Shown here: one piece after another, positions 51,268-57,474 of the stretch
Numbering within the stretch: the first letter of the stretch is position 1
Layout: each line of letters begins with the position of its first letter
Assembly: GCA_024405215.1 (NCBI GenBank)
Contig: JAKSPB010000020.1
Location: forward strand, 1 to 57,474
Direction of reading: 5' to 3'
DNA: 57,474 bases
Source of the DNA: Lentisphaeria bacterium
Lineage (GTDB): Bacteria > Verrucomicrobiota > Lentisphaeria > Oligosphaerales > Oligosphaeraceae
The notes under the pieces: model-generated
Seen by the model: only the letters and a program-made list of their open reading frames with translations
What the model was told of the DNA's origin: nothing
The model's database searches: none
Position numbers and translations under genes: made by a program

Positions 51268-52305
51268 TTATCGTATTTCTGTTTCCGTATTTTCCCTTTT
51301 ACCTTTTTGAAGTTCGCGATGACGTTTTCCATCATACTCCAAATTCGTATCATTTTCCACGGGATTGAAGTAGGTTGACATTCCTCCCAGGGAAGCCTCC
51401 TCGGGGGTAAAGCCATCCGTTGCTAGTTCTCCGTACAATTTACTAAAGTGCGCACTTACAAGAGTTCCGTTGGCATCCACTTTCGTTCGGGTACGCAGAA
51501 TCATTCCCTGGGCTTCTGTCAATTTTTCCTCTTCGACAATGTGATGCCAGGCGCGGCCTGGCTTTTCTTTTACCCAGACGGAATAAAACACGAACTCCTT
51601 TTGGTATTGCGCATCCATGTCGGCATGGTACGGACTTCGCAACTTTGATGCTCTATACAACGGGAAGACATACGCGCCATCCAATGCGTTTGGGAAAGTC
51701 ATCGTCGCCTTCTTCACGATGCGCTTGTCATCCTCCTCCCACTCAATTTTCAGCTGAAAATCCGCCACCTCGCCATCACCGTACGGCTTCACGAAATCCC
51801 CATATTCCAAGTCATAGCCAAACTCCTTTCCGATTTCCGGAACATGCATGAAAACACGCCAGAACACCACCATGGGCACCGGATTCCGGATCTCCTTCAG
51901 GACACAGGTAAGATGCTTTCCGTACGGATGCCATTTTCCCCATTTCACATGGATGTCGCCACCCATTTTCTTAAAGCACTTCTCTACTCTTGTCTCATAA
52001 CAGCCTTCTTTTTTGACCACAACATCAGCGTCTAAATAGTCACATCGTCCGACCAGCTCCGCATAACCGTTCTCGTCCGTCAGCTTTTCCACATTGTTGA
52101 CCAGTCCCCAGTTGTATTGCCGATAGGTAGCCAGAGTCAGGGCGTTCTCCACTGGCTTGCCATCTGCATCCACGACTGTCACACAGACTTTCGCCTCCGC
52201 CCCGAAGAGATAGAAGAGCAAGCCGTATGCCTCCGCCTTCATGGAACCAAAGAGCAGACCGCAGCAGAGCGTGAGAAGTGTATTTTTTGCCAGATGATCG
52301 GTCAT
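51268..52305 (-). CDS. Secreted paralogue P2 with Ig-like domain
   Basis: 345 residues from the ATG at 52305, preceded by AGGGA. Signal peptide MTDHLAKNTLLTLCCGLLFGSMKAEA and an Ig-like domain as in P1. The N-terminal and central part are shared with P1, while the C-terminal half (after ALDGAYVF) diverges strongly from P1 and P3 (e.g. LYRASKLRSPYHAD, WVKEKPGRAWHHIV). P2 is thus the divergent lineage for the C-terminal part. Secreted or periplasmic; function unknown. Confidence 0.8.
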   Translation of the reverse strand: MTDHLAKNTLLTLCCGLLFGSMKAEAYGLLFYLFGAEAKVCVTVVDADGKPVENALTLATYRQYNWGLVNNVEKLTDENGYAELVGRCDYLDADVVVKKEGCYETRVEKCFKKMGGDIHVKWGKWHPYGKHLTCVLKEIRNPVPMVVFWRVFMHVPEIGKEFGYDLEYGDFVKPYGDGEVADFQLKIEWEEDDKRIVKKATMTFPNALDGAYVFPLYRASKLRSPYHADMDAQYQKEFVFYSVWVKEKPGRAWHHIVEEEKLTEAQGMILRTRTKVDANGTLVSAHFSKLYGELATDGFTPEEASLGGMSTYFNPVENDTNLEYDGKRHRELQKGKRENTETEIR

Positions 52306-52340
52306 GTTTTTCCCTGACGATTGATCGGATGCCCTCTTTC

Positions 52341-52368
52341 CCCTGACAGGCGCGGATGCCTGTCCGGG
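52341..52368. repeat. Array hairpin, copy 3
   Basis: CCCTGACAGGC (52341-52351) and GCCTGTCCGGG (52358-52368), 19 bases after the P3 stop on the minus strand. Confidence 0.75.
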
Positions 52369-52386
52369 AAGGCGGGACTGCATTGA

Positions 52387-53433
52387 CTATAAGGACTCGC
52401 CTGAGCCTTTTCCCTTGTTTTCCCGTTTGCCCTTCCGAAGTTCGCGATGAGATTTTCCGTCGCATTCCAGGTTCGTGTCATTCTCCACTGGATTGAAGTA
52501 TGTGGTAACACCGCCTACAATTCCCATTGTTTCCGGGGATTGGCCATCAATGGCAAACCTTCCGTATATCTTGCTGTAGTGCGCGCTGACGAGAGTGCCG
52601 TTTGCGTCCACCTTCGTTCGGGTGCGCAGGATCAGTCCCCGGTCCTCGGCAAGCTGCTCCTCGGACACAATCCGCCAATATCCTTCCTTAGGATCTTTTT
52701 CTCTTGTTTTGGAGAAGACAAACTCCTTCAGGTACTGTGCCTCCTCATCCGCCCGGTAGGGACTCTTCAACTCGGATGGTTCATAGTACGAGCAGATGTA
52801 GGCCCCGTCAAGGGCGTTGGGAAAGGTCATGGTCATTGTCTTGATTTTTCGCTTGTCATCTTCGTCCCATTCAAACTTCACGAAGAAGTCCGCCACCTCG
52901 CCGTCCCCGTAGGGCTTCACGTAATCCCCGTATTCCAAGTCGTATCCAAACTCCTTGCATAACTCCGGAGGACGCATATTGAGTGGCCAGAACACCACCA
53001 TAGGCACGGGATTCCGGATCTCCTTCAGGACGTATGTCCTGTGCGCTCCATAAGGTTGCCATTTCCCGCCTTGCACTTTGATGTCACCGCCTATTTGCAC
53101 AAATGCCTTCCTTTCCATAGTCTTGTAATAACCTTCTTTTGTGATATGCACACTTGCCCCTAAGTCGTCGCATCGTCCAACCAGCTCCGCATAGCCGTTC
53201 GCGTCCGCCAATCTTTCTACATTGTTGACCAATCCCCAGTTGTATTGCCGATAGGTGGCCAGGGTCAAGGCGTTCTCCACTGGCTTGCCGTCTGCATCCA
53301 CCACAGTCACACAGATCTTCGCCTCCGCGCCGAAGAGATAGAAGAGCAGGCCGTATGCCTCCGCCTTCATGGAAACAAAGAGCAAAGCACAGCAGAGCGT
53401 GAGAAAAAAAACGTTTCCTTTTTGTGTTCTCAT
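52387..53433 (-). CDS. Secreted paralogue P3 with Ig-like domain
   Basis: 348 residues, first of the three paralogues in transcription order. Its ribosome site is AGGAG, 8 bases before the ATG at 53433. It has a signal peptide (MRTQKGNVFFLTLCCALLFVSMKAEA) with a different first ten residues from P1 and P2. The Ig-like part and C-terminal half closely match P1, but the middle part (SVHITKEGYYKTMERKAFVQIGG) is distinct. The gene starts 42 bases after the lipase-like gene ends, so the array and the lipase form one minus-strand transcript. Confidence 0.82.
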   Translation of the reverse strand: MRTQKGNVFFLTLCCALLFVSMKAEAYGLLFYLFGAEAKICVTVVDADGKPVENALTLATYRQYNWGLVNNVERLADANGYAELVGRCDDLGASVHITKEGYYKTMERKAFVQIGGDIKVQGGKWQPYGAHRTYVLKEIRNPVPMVVFWPLNMRPPELCKEFGYDLEYGDYVKPYGDGEVADFFVKFEWDEDDKRKIKTMTMTFPNALDGAYICSYYEPSELKSPYRADEEAQYLKEFVFSKTREKDPKEGYWRIVSEEQLAEDRGLILRTRTKVDANGTLVSAHYSKIYGRFAIDGQSPETMGIVGGVTTYFNPVENDTNLECDGKSHRELRKGKRENKGKGSGESL

Positions 53434-53475
53434 GTCGTTTTCTCCTGTTAAAAGATGTGAAACATTGGCACCGTC

Positions 53476-56400
53476 CTATTCCGAAACCTTTGTCTTGATT
53501 TCCTCGTAGAGCTGATAGTTGTAGAAATAAGGAACCAGCATATAGTCTGAATGAGCCCAGATATCCTCAAGAACAAAACCTCCATTCCTCGGCCATCCTT
53601 TTTTTAAATTTTTTAAATCAACTTGCCCTTCAGTATCTCCTACACTCTCCGAACCAGCGGAACTGGACAGCGCGGGGATTCCGAAGGCAAGGAGGTGGTC
53701 CTGCAGTTCCTGGGGAATTTGCGCCGGCGTATCGGGATCGCCGCCCATGTATGCGGGATTGTGACGGAAGACGGCGTTGTCAAAGACGCGACATTCCTCC
53801 TTGGTTCTCTTGTTCGCCAGCTGCGCAGGAAGAGGCGCCCACTTCGTGGTCCCTTTCCCCATGTCATCCCACACCAGGCAACCATTGTAGAACCCCCAGC
53901 CAGCCTCGTCGGTAAAGGCCAGAGTCTCGTGATTCTGCTGGTCTGTCCGTGTATTCCAGCCGTGGATGATTTTGTCGACCGCGTCAACCAAATTGGCAGC
54001 TTCCAAGGCGCATCCCTTGGTGAACTCCTGCTTGTGCCAGGCCAGCTGGCGATCTGCAATGCCGAAATCCCGGGTTCCAATCCTCCAGCTGAATCCGCTT
54101 AGCAATCCCAACTCCCCTTCTGCTGTCCCGATGACCTCGTCCTCGGAATCGTAGTAGTTGTAGACTGTAAGCTTGGCGCCGTTCCCGGTCCCTGGCGCAT
54201 GGAGCATGGCTTCGAAGCGGCCTTTCCAGGTAAGCCTGCTTCTGTCATCACCTGTGCCAAAGAGAGAATGCCATCCGGCAGACCAATTCTTGTATTCGTA
54301 CGAACGCCATTCCAAGGGCACCATGGGATTGTTTTCTCCCGACGTATTATGTCTTGCCGGGTCATACGCCTCCGCGGCGACGGCCGCATTGAGCATGAAG
54401 AATCCGTCCGCCGCCATCGTGTGGTCGACGATGGCGCTGGAGACCAGCATGTTCCCCAGGCTGTGCCCCAGGAGGAAGACCTTCCCGCCCTTGGACGCCA
54501 GCTCGGTCACGCACTCCTTCAAGGCACCGGCCGTGCGGAAGGCATGCTCCGCGTTGGTGTGGTAGTTCCATTGGCAACTATAGTCTCCGTTCCAGTCAAT
54601 GCCCACCAGGCGGACATTCGCGCCGGTCTGGTAGAGCCTCTTGAACATCCGTCCCTGCCAGTTGCCGCTCTCCTTCTCGTCCACGTTGAAGCCATGGACG
54701 AAGGCGAAGTACACGGGATCGGTCTCGTTGTCCGGCATGTTCGCCGGCTCGGAGACGTCAACTCCCGTCGCACCCGGCATGGCCGCGCCGTTGACCCGCG
54801 TCGCGGATTTGGCGGGATCCTTTTCGCAGCCGCGCAGGCTGTAGTAGCGGTACATGGCGGAGACCGGCGAGACGGAGGTGTTCAGCCTGCGGCGTCCCAC
54901 CGTGTGGACCGTTTTGGAGCCGTCGGCGTTCTTCCGCACCAGCTGGAAGACGGCATTGATGCGGGATTCGTTTGTCGTATCCGTAGGGCTGTGCCCTTCG
55001 CAGAGAAGGACGCCATTTCCGTTCCGGCATTCGTCCAGGAAGCCTGCGGGGAACTCCTCCCCCAGGCCGTGGACGGACGCCTCATGAAGCGCATCGTCCC
55101 CCTTGGCGGAATAGCCCCTGTGGCCGTCCTGGTGGCGGAAGTCCTTCACGGCGCCGGGAGCCAGATCGGAATAGACCGCCTGGATTTCATTCCTGGCGTG
55201 GCTCAACGCCACCTGCGGCTCCCATTCCCCGCCGTTCAAGATCAGGAAATCCTTCGCGTCCAGCCAGACGGGGAAGAGGTCCAGCAGGTCGCCCCGACCG
55301 TTCACGATGCCGTCGTTGCAGTTGGGATTGTATTTGTTCGTTTCGGGATGATGGTATTCGGCGTTGTTCACTCCTCCGAATGCGCTGCCCAAGAAATCTT
55401 CATGGCTTTTCCAGAAACTCACGTTGGCCTTGGCGTCCTCGAAATCCCAGAGATTGAATCCGTCAATGTCGGTGTTGTCGTTGTACCACATCCGGAGGGG
55501 GCGTCCCTTGAGGGCGTCCAGGCGGTCGGCGTCGTCAATGGCGCCGTCCCGGCCGTAGTCGGGCACAAGGGCCACGCGGATGACGTGGACATCCATGGTG
55601 TCGGAGACGATGGTGGAACAGCCGGCCTGGGCGTCCTGCGCGGCAGGATCCTCCAGCAGCAGTTCGGCGGTCACCTTCCCCTTGCCCTGCGTCGTCCCCT
55701 CCGCGTAGAGCTGGCAGTCGAACCGTGCGTCGCCGTTGTCGGGCAGCACGCGGAAGAGCCAGGACGTTCCGTCGCCGCCCTCCTTCACCCAGCGGGAGGC
55801 GTCGGGGGCGTTCTTCTTGGCGTCGCCATGGAGCCGGATGCCATTCTCCGCCCTGACGCGGATCCAGAGGCGCTTCAGAAGTTCACGGTCGCCGCCGAAC
55901 ACGTCCGGCACCGTCACGCGAACCGCCTTCAGGTCGTTGTCCGCGTAGGAGATGGGACCGGTCTTTTCCCGATCCGCCTCCATGGCCTTGTCCGTCCAGT
56001 AGGTCTCCTTTGCCTTCAGCTTCTGCTTGACGAAGGCATCGTCGTCAAAGTCGTCGTTGAGGAGCAGGACGGGCAGCGGGCTGGCGACGTTGTCGTCCAG
56101 CAGGTCCACGCGGATGTCGCAGACCAGCACGTTCCAAGTCTTCAGGCCGCTGTTCCACTCGGTTGAAGCCCCGCTGCCCTGCGCGGAGAAAACAGACGTT
56201 CCATCCATCCAGCAGCAGTCGTCCGCATGGCACTCCGCCGTCACGGTGCAGCTTCCCGTGCCTCCGTCGAACAGGACATCAAGGGATCCTTTCCCATGAT
56301 TCGCCCGGGAATTCACGCTTTCCGCAATGGTCTGGACCTCTGGCCGATACAGCCGGATGCCATATATGCTTTCATAAAGGGAACAGGGGCAGGCGAGCGC

Positions 56401-57474
56401 GGAGGCAGCATTCCCGTTGTGGCCCATGCGCCACTTCGGGAACTTCCAGGGCTCAATCCAGCTGCATTCGGCATTGGCCGGATAGTCCCCCGTGGGGTAG
56501 TCGGCCTCGGTGGGCCAGTCGCCGCCCTCCGGGACTGCGGTGAAAGTCACGGTTGCGGCGGGACGCGACGCGCGACGGCGTCCTGCCGGATTTTCATCGG
56601 GAGCCACCTTGGAAGGCACGAAAAGATAGTGTTTTTTCGTCCAGGCATCCCCCATGACGACGCATTGGACAAGCGGCGCCCCCTGACTGCCGCCTGCGGA
56701 GTTTTTCTCCGAAGAGCCGCCGTCACCGGAAGCGTCTCCATTGTTTCCATCGTCTTTCGCCTTCGTCCTTGCAGCGGTCAGGTCCCCGATGCCGACGGTG
56801 TTCACATGGTAGGTGAAGGAGCCTTCGCCGCAGGACTCCAGGGCGATGTCGGGATTGAGGGTGAATCTTCCGCAGGACAGGTTCGAATAGTAGTCGTCCT
56901 TGTGCACTGTGACGGGAAGGCATTTCTTCCGGAAGGTGTACTTTCTTTGGCCGGTCTCGTTGCACACAGTGTTGTACTCCCGGTTCCAGGAATCGGCGCC
57001 CGTGCCGTCGAGATTCAGCGCTGCGCTTTCCCAGAAGTACGCCCCGCCGTAGCGGCACTGGGAGTTGATGCGGAACACATTGTACCAGGCCACGGGATAC
57101 TCCTCGTCGGAGACGTCCGGAGTGAAATAGCAGTTCCGGTGGTAGAGGACCCGGCTGTTCCAGTTCGGCATGGGATCGGGGTCGATCCGCCTCTCCATGC
57201 CGCACACGGCGCAAGTCATGGCGTTCAGCACCTTGCATCCGGCGTCAAGGGGCGCATCGTACTCCCAGTCGAAACAGCTGGGACGCGATGCCATTCCCGT
57301 CCATTCCGCCTTCATCCTGAGCCGCTGGCCGATGGGGACGTTCACGCTGGCCTTCGCCAGCAGGCCCTGGCCTGGAGAAGGAATCCGACCGTACAGGAAG
57401 CACTTGTAGTCGTCGGACTCCTCGCCCGTCCAGCCCAGGTCGTGCTCCTGAACCTCTACGCCGACAGGTTTGCT
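53476..57474 (-). CDS. Giant lipase-like / alpha-beta hydrolase protein, 5' end cut by the window edge
   Basis: 1332 residues are visible; the frame is open to the right edge, so the GTG at 57345 is not the true start. The only recognisable catalytic element is VFLLGHSLGNMLVSSAI near visible residue 1000, the GHSLG nucleophile elbow of alpha/beta hydrolases; YFAFVHGFNVDEKESGNW upstream is the oxyanion region of the DUF900/lipase type. The N-terminal 600 residues hold beta-rich, Cys-containing domains and a low-complexity Gly/Ser/Asp linker (about 235-255). Probably a surface or secreted protein. It is followed by the paralogue array, a possible partner set. Confidence 0.75.
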   Translation of the reverse strand, partial: SKPVGVEVQEHDLGWTGEESDDYKCFLYGRIPSPGQGLLAKASVNVPIGQRLRMKAEWTGMASRPSCFDWEYDAPLDAGCKVLNAMTCAVCGMERRIDPDPMPNWNSRVLYHRNCYFTPDVSDEEYPVAWYNVFRINSQCRYGGAYFWESAALNLDGTGADSWNREYNTVCNETGQRKYTFRKKCLPVTVHKDDYYSNLSCGRFTLNPDIALESCGEGSFTYHVNTVGIGDLTAARTKAKDDGNNGDASGDGGSSEKNSAGGSQGAPLVQCVVMGDAWTKKHYLFVPSKVAPDENPAGRRRASRPAATVTFTAVPEGGDWPTEADYPTGDYPANAECSWIEPWKFPKWRMGHNGNAASALACPCSLYESIYGIRLYRPEVQTIAESVNSRANHGKGSLDVLFDGGTGSCTVTAECHADDCCWMDGTSVFSAQGSGASTEWNSGLKTWNVLVCDIRVDLLDDNVASPLPVLLLNDDFDDDAFVKQKLKAKETYWTDKAMEADREKTGPISYADNDLKAVRVTVPDVFGGDRELLKRLWIRVRAENGIRLHGDAKKNAPDASRWVKEGGDGTSWLFRVLPDNGDARFDCQLYAEGTTQGKGKVTAELLLEDPAAQDAQAGCSTIVSDTMDVHVIRVALVPDYGRDGAIDDADRLDALKGRPLRMWYNDNTDIDGFNLWDFEDAKANVSFWKSHEDFLGSAFGGVNNAEYHHPETNKYNPNCNDGIVNGRGDLLDLFPVWLDAKDFLILNGGEWEPQVALSHARNEIQAVYSDLAPGAVKDFRHQDGHRGYSAKGDDALHEASVHGLGEEFPAGFLDECRNGNGVLLCEGHSPTDTTNESRINAVFQLVRKNADGSKTVHTVGRRRLNTSVSPVSAMYRYYSLRGCEKDPAKSATRVNGAAMPGATGVDVSEPANMPDNETDPVYFAFVHGFNVDEKESGNWQGRMFKRLYQTGANVRLVGIDWNGDYSCQWNYHTNAEHAFRTAGALKECVTELASKGGKVFLLGHSLGNMLVSSAIVDHTMAADGFFMLNAAVAAEAYDPARHNTSGENNPMVPLEWRSYEYKNWSAGWHSLFGTGDDRSRLTWKGRFEAMLHAPGTGNGAKLTVYNYYDSEDEVIGTAEGELGLLSGFSWRIGTRDFGIADRQLAWHKQEFTKGCALEAANLVDAVDKIIHGWNTRTDQQNHETLAFTDEAGWGFYNGCLVWDDMGKGTTKWAPLPAQLANKRTKEECRVFDNAVFRHNPAYMGGDPDTPAQIPQELQDHLLAFGIPALSSSAGSESVGDTEGQVDLKNLKKGWPRNGGFVLEDIWAHSDYMLVPYFYNYQLYEEIKTKVSE

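Noticed and set aside
54199-56166. Plus-strand frame of 655 codons
   Set aside because: Antisense shadow of the giant lipase-like gene.

Overview
The window looks like a chromosomal segment of a GC-rich, carbohydrate-degrading anaerobe of the PVC group, most likely Lentisphaerota (Victivallales-like) or a close relative. The main evidence is an E-DUF2764-A-B-D-I-K V-type ATPase operon of the kind found in Chlamydiae and spirochaetes, a run of Gfo/Idh/MocA oxidoreductases with aminosugar catabolism genes, and many secreted glycan-active proteins including a heparinase II/III-like lyase. The taxonomic placement is inference. I saw no rRNA, tRNA, CRISPR array or insertion-sequence transposase.

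Layout. Positions 1-1650: the 3' part of an AAA-ATPase/PD-(D/E)XK nuclease-like gene cut by the left edge. Positions 2000-6020: an AT-rich accessory island holding an uncharacterised three-gene cassette (coiled-coil/membrane protein, glycine-rich membrane protein, CxxCxxCC protein) and a higBA-type toxin-antitoxin pair with a visible promoter and operator. Positions 6183-8165: a TPP riboswitch controlling a CytX-type thiamine-precursor transporter, with a hemolysin III-like protein behind it. Positions 8368-15833: secreted metallophosphoesterase, secreted MBL-fold hydrolase (minus strand), MFS transporter, secreted CBM/glycosidase-like protein and MurJ. Positions 16076-22947: an AraC regulator and a sugar-catabolism group with three Gfo/Idh/MocA oxidoreductases, NagB, a short NagA and a kinase-fold protein lacking its catalytic Asp. 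Positions 22948-23890: gene-free, repeat-rich DNA.

Positions 23891-30491 (minus strand): DUF4434-like glycosidase, ThrH, a VWA-domain protein, a NifU C-terminal domain protein and ValS. Positions 31043-42807 (plus strand): an alpha/beta hydrolase, a PurF-like protein without the N-terminal Cys, the seven-gene V-ATPase operon with a Na+-type rotor subunit, and a CPA1 K+(Na+)/H+ antiporter. Positions 42866-49837: an AlbA_2 (Schlafen-like) protein, a heparinase-like lyase, and a CBM9-glycosidase gene that appears split by a one-base frameshift. Positions 49867-57474 (minus strand): the 3' part of a giant lipase-like protein, then three tandem secreted paralogues that are recombination mosaics of one another, then a small remnant frame.

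Intergenic DNA carries several apparently unrelated families of dispersed palindromic repeats: a GAACCACGAAT-bounded element (two full and two half copies), a hairpin repeat with a GCAA loop (two copies), a TIR-bounded element near 30.7 kb, and a hairpin repeated after each gene of the tandem paralogue array. The most novel protein-coding candidate is the 2095-4995 cassette. The most informative evolutionary signal is the mosaic paralogue array at 50-53.4 kb.
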